A DNA stretch of 36,855 nucleotides from Pseudomonas tremae (GTDB taxonomy: Bacteria > Pseudomonadota > Gammaproteobacteria > Pseudomonadales > Pseudomonadaceae), in contig NZ_LJRO01000422.1 of NCBI RefSeq assembly GCF_001401155.1, positions 1 through 36,855 of the forward strand. The letters run 5' to 3'. The position numbers and the translations under genes were made by a program. Numbering within the stretch: position 1 is the stretch's first letter; each line of letters opens with the position of its first letter. The notes under the pieces were generated by a model that saw nothing but the letters and a program-made list of their open reading frames with translations, was not told the DNA's origin and made no database searches. Below are positions 15,681-23,724 of the stretch, piece by piece.

Positions 15681-17912
15681 TCAGAAATCCCCCCGCAAGG
15701 TCAGGACATAGCTGCGCGGTTCGCCGTAGACGTTGGAGCGGTCTGTGGCGATCGAGGTGCTGTAGTACTTGCGGTCGAAGAGGTTTTCGGCGTTTAGCGA
15801 TACCTTCCAGTTCTCGTCCAGTTTCCACGACGCCCTGGCATCCCAGATGGCTTTGCCGGCTACGCCTAGCTGTTTGTTGAACGGTACTTCGTAGCCCGAA
15901 TCTGCCGACACACCGGTGCCCAGCGTCAGGCGGTTCCAGGCGCCAGGCAGGTTGTAGCTGGTGTTGAGGCGCAGTATGTGTTTCGGCGTTTCGTAAGCTA
16001 CATCCGAATCACCGTTATTGCGCAGCATGTTGAAGGTATAGCCGCCGAACACTTGCAGCCCCGGCAGCACTTCGCCGCTGGCTTCCACGTCGACACCCTT
16101 GCTGCGGCTGATGCCGTCCTGCAGGTAGCAGGAGCCGTCGGAGCTGGTCGGGCAGAGCTCGGTAGTGTTCACGTCCACGCCGGCTACATCTTTTTGCTTG
16201 ATGTAGAACAGCGCCATCGACAGGTTCATGCGCTTGTCGAACAGCTCACCCTTGAAGCCCGTTTCGTAGTTGGAGCCGATGGCCGGGTCCAGTGGCGAGC
16301 CGCCAGCGGTGACGTAGTTGGCCTGCGGGGTGAAGATGTCTGCATAACTGGCGTACCACGACCAACTGTCGTTGATGTCATAGATGACGCCTGCGAACGG
16401 GGTGAATTCCTGAGTCTGTTTGGATTCGTAACTGTTGGCTGCGCCGGTTTTGACGTCGTACGTGTAGTCATACCAGCTCAGTCGAGTGCCCAGCACCACG
16501 CTCAACGGCTCGCTCAGGTGAATACGCGTGTTGGCGTACAGGCCCGCGCGTTCTTCGGTGGTGTCGATGTCGGTGGTCCAGGCCGGACGCGCGGGCTTGG
16601 CGAAAGCGTTCTGGTTGACGTCGAAAATGTTGATCGCGGATCGGGTTGGGGCAGTAGCCTGATGCGTATTGGCGTTCTGTTTCGACCAGTCGGCGCCTAG
16701 GGTCACCTGATGCTCGAGGCCGAAAGCGTTGAAGTTTCCTTCCAGTTGAGTGTTCAGGCCGGTGCTGTCCACTTCGTCTCTGCGAAAGAGTGTGTTCTGG
16801 AAGGTAGAGCCTGCCAGTGTCGTAGGGTTGACCGCTCCCCTTGCAAACGCAATAGCCTGATCAAACCCACCCTGCGAATACGTCAAAGACGTGCGGCTGG
16901 TCCAATCCTCATTGAAACGGTGCGCGACTTCGGTAAACACCTCGGTCATGTCGCTTTCGAGACGATTCCACTTCTGCGCCAGATTGGTCGAGCGCGACAG
17001 CCCCAGCGACTGGCCGTTGCTGTAGCGCGGCAGGCCGTAGATCGAGTAGCCGTTGATGACTTGTTCCTGGCGACGCAGGCTCATGGTCAGCGTGGTGTCC
17101 TCGTTCAGGTCGGCTTCGACGATGCCGTACAGCAGTGGCGTGCGGCTGTCGCGGCCGTCCAGATAAGACCCGCTGTCATCGTAGGCCGCCACCATGCGCC
17201 CGCGCAGCGTGCCCGAATCGTTGAGCTTGCCGCTGCCGTCCAGATCGACACGGTACTGATCCCACGAACCGGCGCGGGTAGTGATCGAGAATTTGTTGTC
17301 GGCGGTCGGGCGCTTGCGCACCAGATTGACCGCACCACCGGGCTGGCCCGCACCGACCAGCAGGCCTGACGCGCCGCGCAGTACTTCCACGCGGTCATAG
17401 ATGGCCATGTCCGGCTGCATCCAGCCGGTGATCTGATAACCCTGACCGCCGATGCCATCGACCAGGAAGCTTTCCGCCAGCAGCGAGAAGCCGCGCGAGG
17501 TGTACACATGACCGCCGAAGTTACGGTACTGGAACGTGATGCCGGGCGTGTCTTCCAGCACTTTGCTCAGGCTGTTGAGGTTGTTGTCATCCATGACCTG
17601 CCGAGTCACCACGCTGACCGATTGCGGTGTTTCACGCAGTGACTGCGGCGCGCCCTTGCCGATACTGACCGCGCCGGTAGTGTAAGAACCTGTACCGTCA
17701 GTGGTCGTACCCAGGTAATGCGAGTCGATCGCAGTCGGGGCCAGATTGACCGTACCCGTCGTGGTCGATCCGTCTGCAGCGGTTTCCTGCGCCTGCGTGG
17801 TGACCGGCATGCAGAGCGCAAGGCCCATGGCCGCTATTGACGGCCGGGAGCAGAACATCTGACTGAGCATCAACGCTTTGCTGAGCGGGGTGAGACGTGA
17901 CGGGTTGTGCAT
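15681..17912 (-). CDS. TonB-dependent ferric-siderophore receptor, FpvA-like, no STN domain
   Basis: This outer-membrane siderophore receptor has 743 residues. It is a paralogue of the neighbouring fpvA; the two share the plug (TPQSV.VVTRQ, DRAEVLRGA/DRVEVLRGA) and C-terminal barrel sequence (VLTLRGDF). It has a signal peptide of about 43 residues (ends TTQAQ) and then a TonB-box-like segment (VNLAPTAI) directly before the plug. It therefore lacks the signalling domain of its neighbour and should be a pure transporter. I chose ATG 17912 because GGAAAGAG lies just upstream and the protein then starts with a normal signal peptide; the open frame extends to 17999 without a plausible leader. A PvdS-type promoter box lies at 18068-18091. 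It is probably the first gene of a receptor transcript that may continue into fpvA. Confidence 0.92.
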   Translation of the reverse strand: MHNPSRLTPLSKALMLSQMFCSRPSIAAMGLALCMPVTTQAQETAADGSTTTGTVNLAPTAIDSHYLGTTTDGTGSYTTGAVSIGKGAPQSLRETPQSVSVVTRQVMDDNNLNSLSKVLEDTPGITFQYRNFGGHVYTSRGFSLLAESFLVDGIGGQGYQITGWMQPDMAIYDRVEVLRGASGLLVGAGQPGGAVNLVRKRPTADNKFSITTRAGSWDQYRVDLDGSGKLNDSGTLRGRMVAAYDDSGSYLDGRDSRTPLLYGIVEADLNEDTTLTMSLRRQEQVINGYSIYGLPRYSNGQSLGLSRSTNLAQKWNRLESDMTEVFTEVAHRFNEDWTSRTSLTYSQGGFDQAIAFARGAVNPTTLAGSTFQNTLFRRDEVDSTGLNTQLEGNFNAFGLEHQVTLGADWSKQNANTHQATAPTRSAINIFDVNQNAFAKPARPAWTTDIDTTEERAGLYANTRIHLSEPLSVVLGTRLSWYDYTYDVKTGAANSYESKQTQEFTPFAGVIYDINDSWSWYASYADIFTPQANYVTAGGSPLDPAIGSNYETGFKGELFDKRMNLSMALFYIKQKDVAGVDVNTTELCPTSSDGSCYLQDGISRSKGVDVEASGEVLPGLQVFGGYTFNMLRNNGDSDVAYETPKHILRLNTSYNLPGAWNRLTLGTGVSADSGYEVPFNKQLGVAGKAIWDARASWKLDENWKVSLNAENLFDRKYYSTSIATDRSNVYGEPRSYVLTLRGDF

Positions 17913-18067
17913 GAATTGGCTCTTTCCAGTGGGTATCGGCAAGGAGATTGGAAGCGTTGTGCAGGTCTGCGCAGTCGGGTTCAGCCATCGACAGGGCAAG
18001 CGAAAGCAACTTTTTTATAGAGCGCCGCATGGGGAAATGGCTGACACGCAGTTCGCTGTTAATGAGA
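17913..18067 (-). other. Leader between PvdS box and receptor start
   Basis: This roughly 155-base stretch contains an AT-rich patch (CTATAAAAAAG on the minus strand) and the ribosome-binding site near 17920. I see no further gene in it. The in-frame N-terminal extension from 17999 lies here and does not look like a signal peptide. Confidence 0.4.
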
Positions 18068-18091
18068 ACGAAAGCGAATAACGTTTATTTA
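18068..18091 (-). promoter_or_regulatory. PvdS iron-starvation box for the upstream receptor gene
   Basis: On the minus strand it reads TAAAT, then 16 nt, then CGT, followed by T. This matches the -35/-10 pattern of PvdS-dependent promoters as I know it. It points at the receptor gene starting at 17912 and leaves an untranslated leader of about 150 bases, longer than at the other boxes here. Confidence 0.75.
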
Positions 18092-18159
18092 ATGATTTTT
18101 TCACAAACCGCGGAAAAAGATGGCGCTTGGCTATCTGATGTCGTTGGCAGGGTTGCGCT

Positions 18160-18200
18160 GGACAATAAAAAGCCCCGCTCGCGGGTTGACCGGGCGGGGC
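18160..18200 (-). terminator. Rho-independent terminator of the pvdMNOE operon
   Basis: On the minus strand, GCCCCGC (18200-18194) pairs with GCGGGGC (18178-18172) across a short loop and is followed by a run of T. It lies directly after the pvdE stop codon and separates that operon from the receptor promoter. Confidence 0.85.
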
Positions 18201-18217
18201 GTTTCACTGCGCCGGAA

Positions 18218-19882
18218 TCAGGCGGGCGCAGCTTCGCTCTGAACCTGCTCGACCTGAATCTGCCCGGTCTGCATACGCACTAGCTGGTCGGCGATGTAGA
18301 AATAGCGGTCGTCGTGAGAAATGACGATGATGGTCTTGCCCTGCTGCTTCAGTTCCGGCAACAGTTCGGTGTAGAACACGCGCCTGAATGCCGGGTCCTG
18401 ATCGGCGGCCCATTCATCGAAAACCAGCACTTGGCGCTCGTCCAGCCACGCGTTGATCAGCGCCAGACGCTTGCGCTGGCCGGTGGACAGGTCGGTGGTG
18501 GTAAACGCACCGTCCTTGATGCTGACCTTGTGCGCGATGTCTAGTCGGTCAAGGTATTTGCCGGCGTCCTGCGGCAGCGCAGCCTCGCCTTGCAACGGCT
18601 CGTCGAACAGGTAGTAGTCGGCAAAAATCGTGGTGAACAACTGGCGGTAGTCATCCAGGTTTTCCGGGGTGACGCTCTGCCCATTGAGGCGGATCTCGCC
18701 CTGTTGCGGCTTGTACAGGCCCAGCAGCAGCTTGATCAGCGTGGTTTTGCCACAGCCGTTTTCGCCGACGATGAACACGATATCGCCCTGTTTGATGCTC
18801 AAATCGACCGGGCCAAGGTGAAAAGCATCGCTGCCCTTGACCGGTGGGTAGTCGTAGCGCAGGTTGTGCAGCTCCAGCGTCTGCATATTGGCCAGCGAGT
18901 TGGGGCGGTCGCTGACCAGCAGGTGGGGTTCGGGACTGGAGAACTTCCAGGACAGTTCGGCGATGCGACGCATGGCGATCTGCGCACGGCTGATGCCGGG
19001 CAGGGCGGTAATCAGGCGTTCCAGCGGGCCTTTCATGTACAGCATCACCAGCACGAAGCCACCTAGCACGGTTTTTTCAGTGGTCGGCCACATAGCCTGG
19101 AAAGCGATGGCGATGCCGATTACGGCAAAAAACAGCATCGAACCGAAGGTTTCCGCGCTGACAAATATGTTGGCGGCGCGAATGTTCGAGCGGCAAATGT
19201 GCTCGGTGGCACCGCGAATCTTCTCGTCGAGCATATGCTGGCGACGCTTGCGCTGAATGCGCAGTTCCTTGGCACCTGCCGACAAGGCCTGATAGTGTTT
19301 CTGCAATTCGTCTTCGCTGTTACGCGCGGCCAGAATGCTACGCATGCCGAACGCATGGGCCAGGTATTGCGCGCCGGTGCCGAGCACCACGGTGAGCACG
19401 GTCAGTGCCAGAATCTGCCACGACAACAGCGCCAGATAGGTCAGGCAGCCGAGGGTGACGGTGAATGAGATGACCATCGGCGCGACCGACAGGGCGAAGG
19501 TACTGATGGTATTGACGTCATTGAGCAGCACCGGGATCAGGCGGTGCGAGCGATAGCGCTCCAGTTGCTCGATGGGTGCGACCAGCACCTTGGCGGCCAG
19601 CTCGCGGCGTAGGTTGGCAACGACGCGCTGGCCGACGTAGTTGGTCGACAGGTTGGACAGTGTCGAGCATGCCAGGGTCAATACACATAAGCCGGCGAAC
19701 AGCAGCGCGGTGTGGGTGTCTGGCCCGCCGGGCATGTTCAGCGCATTGTTGATAGTGGCCAGCAGGCCGGTGACGCTCAGGCCACTGACGATGCCCAGCA
19801 CGGTTGACAGCGCCACCAGCCACCAGAACGGCTTGAGGATCCTCAGGGTTTCCCGGGCGAGGCTTTCAGTTTTGCGGGTCAT
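18218..19882 (-). CDS. pvdE: PvdE, ABC exporter of the pyoverdine precursor
   Basis: This inner-membrane ABC half-transporter has 554 residues, the usual length for PvdE. The N-terminal half holds the membrane segments (for example WWLVALSTVLGIVSGL near residue 20, and hydrophobic stretches near 130-160 and 240-280). The C-terminal half is the ATPase: Walker A GENGCGKTT near 366-375, signature LSTGQRKRL near 457, Walker B VLVFDEWAADQDP near 484. In fluorescent pseudomonads PvdE carries acylated ferribactin from the cytoplasm to the periplasm, where maturation takes place. I chose ATG 19882 (MTRKTESLARETL); the frame is open to 19951, but that extension overlaps the pvdO stop and is polar. It is the last gene of pvdM-pvdN-pvdO-pvdE, 68 bases after pvdO, and is followed by a strong terminator. 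The function is known from the family; position and motifs agree. Confidence 0.95.
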   Translation of the reverse strand: MTRKTESLARETLRILKPFWWLVALSTVLGIVSGLSVTGLLATINNALNMPGGPDTHTALLFAGLCVLTLACSTLSNLSTNYVGQRVVANLRRELAAKVLVAPIEQLERYRSHRLIPVLLNDVNTISTFALSVAPMVISFTVTLGCLTYLALLSWQILALTVLTVVLGTGAQYLAHAFGMRSILAARNSEDELQKHYQALSAGAKELRIQRKRRQHMLDEKIRGATEHICRSNIRAANIFVSAETFGSMLFFAVIGIAIAFQAMWPTTEKTVLGGFVLVMLYMKGPLERLITALPGISRAQIAMRRIAELSWKFSSPEPHLLVSDRPNSLANMQTLELHNLRYDYPPVKGSDAFHLGPVDLSIKQGDIVFIVGENGCGKTTLIKLLLGLYKPQQGEIRLNGQSVTPENLDDYRQLFTTIFADYYLFDEPLQGEAALPQDAGKYLDRLDIAHKVSIKDGAFTTTDLSTGQRKRLALINAWLDERQVLVFDEWAADQDPAFRRVFYTELLPELKQQGKTIIVISHDDRYFYIADQLVRMQTGQIQVEQVQSEAAPA

Positions 19883-19950
19883 GGTGTGTCTCGTCAGTGT
19901 CCGTGAGTGCCGTTCGCGTACGTCGCAGGTGGCGGGGCGTATTGAATCCA

Positions 19951-20823
19951 TCAGAGGTCGCGGACGACCCGGAAGCCCAGCCAGTCGCCACGTACGTCGG
20001 GCTGGCGGCTGTTGCGGTTGCCGGAGCGCGAGAAGATCGGCGCTTCGGTCCAGTCATTGCCGCGAATCATCTTCCAGGTGCAATCGCCGGCCAGCCACGC
20101 GCTGCCGTCAGTGGGCGCGCCGTTGTAGTTGCTGGTCTCGCAATCGGCGGTCCATTCGTAGACGTTGCCGTGGGCGTCGTAGATGCCGAAATCGTTCGGG
20201 CTGTAGCTGCCAGCCGGTGCGGTGTAGCTGAAACCGTCTTCCGGGCCGTAGGTGTTGGCGTGTTTGGCGATGCTGTACGGTTTGCCTTCGTCCATCGGGA
20301 ACGGGAACGAGCCCTTGCTGCCGCCGCGTGCCGCGTATTCGCGCTGGGCTTCGCTGACCATGTGGTAAGACTTGCCGGTCTTCTTGGACAGCCATTCGAC
20401 GTAGGCCTTGGCCTCGTTCCAGTCCATGCACACCGCGGGCTGGCGCGCGGTCAGCGGGTAGCGTGGCTTGCCGGCCTTACACTCGCGGCCTGGACGGGTG
20501 TCGCCGTCCGGCATTTTGTAACCGGAGCTTTTGATATAGGCGTCCCATTCGCCGGCCAGTACCTGAAACTGGCTGATGGCGAACGGTTTGACGAAGGTCA
20601 CGTCATGCAGCGGGCCTTCGTCAGGCTGGCGGCCCATTTCTTCCTCGGGCGCGCCCATGGTGAACGTGCCCGCAGGCAGCACGACCATTTCCGGGCAATC
20701 CTTGCAGTCCTTGAATGTCTTACCGGGCGCGGGCGCGGGTACCGAGACGGGCGTGGCGGCGAGGGCGGTGCCTCCAAGTAACAGGCCGAGCACGGCGGAA
20801 AGGGACAGCAGTGTATTTTTCAT
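19951..20823 (-). CDS. pvdO: PvdO, periplasmic dihydropyoverdine oxidation factor (FGE-like fold)
   Basis: This protein of 290 residues has a cleavable signal peptide (hydrophobic core, GTALAA near 18-23) and a formylglycine-generating-enzyme/sulfatase-modifying domain (MVVLPAGTFTMGAPE, GNVYEWTADC, GFRVVRDL). PvdO is known to be needed for the last oxidation of the fluorophore, dihydropyoverdine to pyoverdine, in the periplasm. In this protein the segment that carries the two catalytic cysteines in true formylglycine-generating enzymes reads RGNDWTEAPIFSRSGN, with Glu260 and Ser265 in their places. It is therefore not a copper/cysteine FGE. Glu260 is the residue I recall being reported as important in PvdO. 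It lies 48 bases after pvdN and upstream of pvdE in the same operon. Confidence 0.95.
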   Translation of the reverse strand: MKNTLLSLSAVLGLLLGGTALAATPVSVPAPAPGKTFKDCKDCPEMVVLPAGTFTMGAPEEEMGRQPDEGPLHDVTFVKPFAISQFQVLAGEWDAYIKSSGYKMPDGDTRPGRECKAGKPRYPLTARQPAVCMDWNEAKAYVEWLSKKTGKSYHMVSEAQREYAARGGSKGSFPFPMDEGKPYSIAKHANTYGPEDGFSYTAPAGSYSPNDFGIYDAHGNVYEWTADCETSNYNGAPTDGSAWLAGDCTWKMIRGNDWTEAPIFSRSGNRNSRQPDVRGDWLGFRVVRDL

Positions 20824-20871
20824 GACGGGTCTCGATTGAAAGCGGAAAACAGGTGATTCAGTGCGTGCGCG

Positions 20872-22155
20872 TCAGGCGCGCTTGCCGAGCAGGGCCATGA
20901 AGCGGTCGATCTCGGCTTCGTTGTTCAGCAGCCCTGGCGCGGTACGTACCACCGGGCCTACGTCGCGGCTCACGGCATCGACGACCATGCGCTGCTTCAT
21001 CAGCCAGGCAGCGACCTCGTCGCTTTCCTGACCCTTGAGCCGGAAGAAGCTGAAGCCCGCCGACAGCGCCGGGTCCATCGGTGTGACCAGTTCGACGTTG
21101 GGCTGAGCCTTGAGGCGCTGCTTGAGGTAGCTGTTGAGCTTGTAAATGCGTGCCTGCACGTCGGCTTTGCCCAGTTGCAGGTGCAGCTTGAACGCCTCGT
21201 TCAGGGCCCAACGGTGTTCAAACGAGTGATAGCCGCCGGGCGTCATGATCGTGCCGAAGTTGGTCGCTTCCGAGAACGTCGGGATCAACGGCGTGAGGTC
21301 CTTCACCTGCTCCGAGCGCGCGCACACGATGCCGGTGCCGCGCGGGCCAAACATCCACTTGTGGGTGCCGGCGACATAGAAGTCACACTTCATGTCCGGG
21401 AAGTCCAGGTTCTCGACGCCAAACCCGTGTACACCGTCGACCACATACAGAATGCGGTCTTTGTCGTCACGGTTGCGGTTATGTTCTTCGACCAGATCAC
21501 CGATGGCTCCAATCGGGAGTTTGACGCCGCTGCCGGACTGCACCCACGTCATGCCCAGGACCCGCGTCTTAGGCTGAATGCTGCGTGCGATGGAACCGAT
21601 GATCTCGTCTGCCGACACGGTAGCCGGGTCTTTGAACAGGCGAATCTTGCGCACCTGCGTGCCTTCGCGCTGCTGACGAAACTTGAGGATGTCACGGGTG
21701 CAAGAGTGTTCGTGTTCGGTGGTGAGGATTTCCTGGTCCGGGCGCACATGCAGGCCGCCGTAGATCATCGCCAGCCCTTCGGTGGTGCTGCCGGTCAGGG
21801 CGATCTGACCGGGTTGCGCGTTCAGGTACTTGCCCGCCCAGACGCGAACCTCGTGTTCGCGGCGCTCAGTCTCACCCAGGTCCCAATCCATCGCCAGACC
21901 GGGGTTGCGGTCGATGTGCGCGCGATACTGTTCGATAGCTTCCCGGACCGGTTTCGGGTGCGAGGTGACCAGAAAATTGGAAAGGTGGACGTAATCCGGG
22001 TCCTGATCGAACAACTGTTTCAGGCGCGCCCACTTGTCTGCCGCCATCGGCTCGGGAGTGGCGGTTGCTGTTGCTGCCGTTGCTAGACTGGAGCCCAGTG
22101 GCAGGGCTGCGGCCAGCACGCCAGCCTGCTTGAGAAAGGTTCTGCGGTCAGTCAT
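20872..22155 (-). CDS. pvdN: PvdN, Tat-exported PLP enzyme of pyoverdine side-chain modification
   Basis: This protein of 427 residues begins with a twin-arginine signal (MTDRRTFLKQAGVLAAALPL), so it is exported folded to the periplasm. The body is a fold-type I PLP enzyme of the cysteine desulfurase/aminotransferase class V group. It has TGSTTEGLAM for the phosphate/ring region, DGVHGFG with the PLP-binding Asp, and GTHKW with the Schiff-base Lys266. In pseudomonads PvdN converts the glutamate side chain at the chromophore to succinamide. I chose ATG 22155 because it begins the Tat motif and overlaps the pvdM stop as ATGACTGA, a translational-coupling arrangement; the frame extends to 22263 without a signal sequence. 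Confidence 0.95.
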   Translation of the reverse strand: MTDRRTFLKQAGVLAAALPLGSSLATAATATATPEPMAADKWARLKQLFDQDPDYVHLSNFLVTSHPKPVREAIEQYRAHIDRNPGLAMDWDLGETERREHEVRVWAGKYLNAQPGQIALTGSTTEGLAMIYGGLHVRPDQEILTTEHEHSCTRDILKFRQQREGTQVRKIRLFKDPATVSADEIIGSIARSIQPKTRVLGMTWVQSGSGVKLPIGAIGDLVEEHNRNRDDKDRILYVVDGVHGFGVENLDFPDMKCDFYVAGTHKWMFGPRGTGIVCARSEQVKDLTPLIPTFSEATNFGTIMTPGGYHSFEHRWALNEAFKLHLQLGKADVQARIYKLNSYLKQRLKAQPNVELVTPMDPALSAGFSFFRLKGQESDEVAAWLMKQRMVVDAVSRDVGPVVRTAPGLLNNEAEIDRFMALLGKRA

Positions 22156-23542
22156 GAGCGTTTTCGCCTGATGGTCGGGGAGCGGCGTTCGAGAGGTTGG
22201 TTTGTCGCGCATCCGCACGCGCAGAAGCCTGAACCTGCTCCCAGACGCGCAGAAAATTGCCACCCCAGAGCTTGGTAATGTCCGCTTCGGCGTAACCGCG
22301 CTCGATCAGCTCGGCGGTCACGTTGCGAATTTCGCTGACGTCGTTGAAGCCTTTCACGCCGCCGCCATCGTTGAAGTCGGAACTGATGCCGACATGGTCG
22401 ATACCGATCTTCCTGACCGTGTAATCGATTGCGTCGACGAAATCCTTGACCGTGGCCTTGGGCTCTTCTTCAAGAATCGCGTACAGCTTGCTGGCGTAGG
22501 CACCGAAGCGTTGTTCGGGCCAGACAGTAATGATCGGGTCGCCAGGCATTAGCGCCATGGCCAGGTTTGGCAGTGGCGGCAGGTCAAAATCCTTGCGCAG
22601 GGCGTTGAGCTTGTCCTGGGTTTTCTGGGTCAGTGGCTTCAAATACGCCGGGAACGCCACGATCTGCACCACACCGCCGCTCTGTTTGATGAGCTGCATT
22701 TCCTCGTCACTGAGGTTGCGCGGGATGTCCACCAGTGCGCGCGGTGCCGAGTGCGAGGCGACCATTGGCGTGCGGCTCAACTGGCTGACCTGCAGCAGCG
22801 CCTTGCTCGACATCTGCGACACGTCGATGATCACGCCCAGATCATTCAGGCGCTGCACGGCTTGCTTGCCGATCTCCGACAAGCCGCCTAGCGCGTCAGG
22901 TGTGTCGTTGAGAAAGGGCAGGGGACGCGAAGAGTCGGCCCAGCTGTTATTGCCGACGTAGCTGAAGCCGAACATGCGCATGCCGCGCGCCGTCCAGTGG
23001 TCCAGCAGGTTCAGGTCATCACCCAGCGGGTAGGCGTTGAGCATGCTGATGAAGATCGCAAACTTGCCCTCGCCGTGCAGGCGACGCATGTCGTCAGGGG
23101 TGTAGGCAATGCCGACCTGGTTGGGAAAGTCGCGAACCATGCCGGTGATGATTTTGTAACGCACTTCCTGTTGATGGCGCGCTTCGTCGACAAAGCCGGG
23201 TGTCGGTCGATGTGGGGCGTTGTCACCGTTCCAGATTTCCGGCCAGCCGAACACTGTCAGTGCTGCTCCGGACAGGCGTCCGCGTGCGCTTTTCACCAGG
23301 TCGAACTGCCCTGAACCGTCCTTGTCGGCCTCGTTGCCCTCGCTGCCGAACTTCATCGGCACGGTGATGTGACTGTCGAAGGAAATGATCCGCTCTTGCA
23401 GGTCGTCAGCCTGCTTCATCACTTTGACCGGGTAACCGGCTGGCGACCAGTAATTCCAGGCTATAAAACCCGCGCCTGCACTGATTACCAAGGCCAGCGG
23501 CAAGCCGATGAAGAGAGTCTTTTTCCAACGCGGTCTTGTCAT
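22148..23542 (-). CDS. pvdM: PvdM, periplasmic membrane-dipeptidase-like maturation protein
   Basis: This protein of 464 residues has an N-terminal membrane anchor or signal (residues 8-30, FIGLPLALVISAGAGFIAW). The following domain resembles family M19 (renal/membrane dipeptidase). PvdM is known to be required for PvdP-dependent oxidation of ferribactin in the periplasm. Several zinc ligands of true dipeptidases appear changed. The DGHND-type motif reads DSHIT (Asp to Thr60), no Glu occurs in residues 161-180 where the bridging Glu is expected, and the first late His is Gln243 (IIDVSQMS). The second late His, His264 in ASHSAPRAL, is kept at the expected 21-residue spacing. It is the first gene of the operon, has a PvdS box 60 bases upstream, and overlaps pvdN by 8 bases. 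Confidence 0.95.
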   Translation of the reverse strand: MTRPRWKKTLFIGLPLALVISAGAGFIAWNYWSPAGYPVKVMKQADDLQERIISFDSHITVPMKFGSEGNEADKDGSGQFDLVKSARGRLSGAALTVFGWPEIWNGDNAPHRPTPGFVDEARHQQEVRYKIITGMVRDFPNQVGIAYTPDDMRRLHGEGKFAIFISMLNAYPLGDDLNLLDHWTARGMRMFGFSYVGNNSWADSSRPLPFLNDTPDALGGLSEIGKQAVQRLNDLGVIIDVSQMSSKALLQVSQLSRTPMVASHSAPRALVDIPRNLSDEEMQLIKQSGGVVQIVAFPAYLKPLTQKTQDKLNALRKDFDLPPLPNLAMALMPGDPIITVWPEQRFGAYASKLYAILEEEPKATVKDFVDAIDYTVRKIGIDHVGISSDFNDGGGVKGFNDVSEIRNVTAELIERGYAEADITKLWGGNFLRVWEQVQASARADARQTNLSNAAPRPSGENAHD

Positions 23543-23602
23543 TTCCGTCTCGTTTGATTAACCGTGGCACAGCCTGCGACGGCCGTTGCTATCTGGTGGA
23601 GA

Positions 23603-23626
23603 ACGAGCGGATGGGCGAAAAATTTA
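23603..23626 (-). promoter_or_regulatory. PvdS iron-starvation box for pvdMNOE
   Basis: The minus strand reads GCTAAAT, 16 nt, CGTT. It ends 60 bases before the pvdM start. It faces away from the pvdP box in the same 182-base divergent region. Confidence 0.85.
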
Positions 23627-23655
23627 GCGCCTGACTGTCTATGGAGTCAGCCACC

Positions 23656-23679
23656 TAAATTTAATCGTCGGGTTTACGT
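23656..23679 (+). promoter_or_regulatory. PvdS iron-starvation box for pvdP
   Basis: The plus strand reads CCTAAAT, 16 nt, CGTT, ending 45 bases before the pvdP start. The two divergent boxes are 29 bases apart, so both promoters could be fired by the same sigma factor without sharing sequence. Confidence 0.85.
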
Positions 23680-23724
23680 TCTAGCTTGGATAACGGCTGT
23701 ATCGGTGCTGGAACAGGTAGGGTA

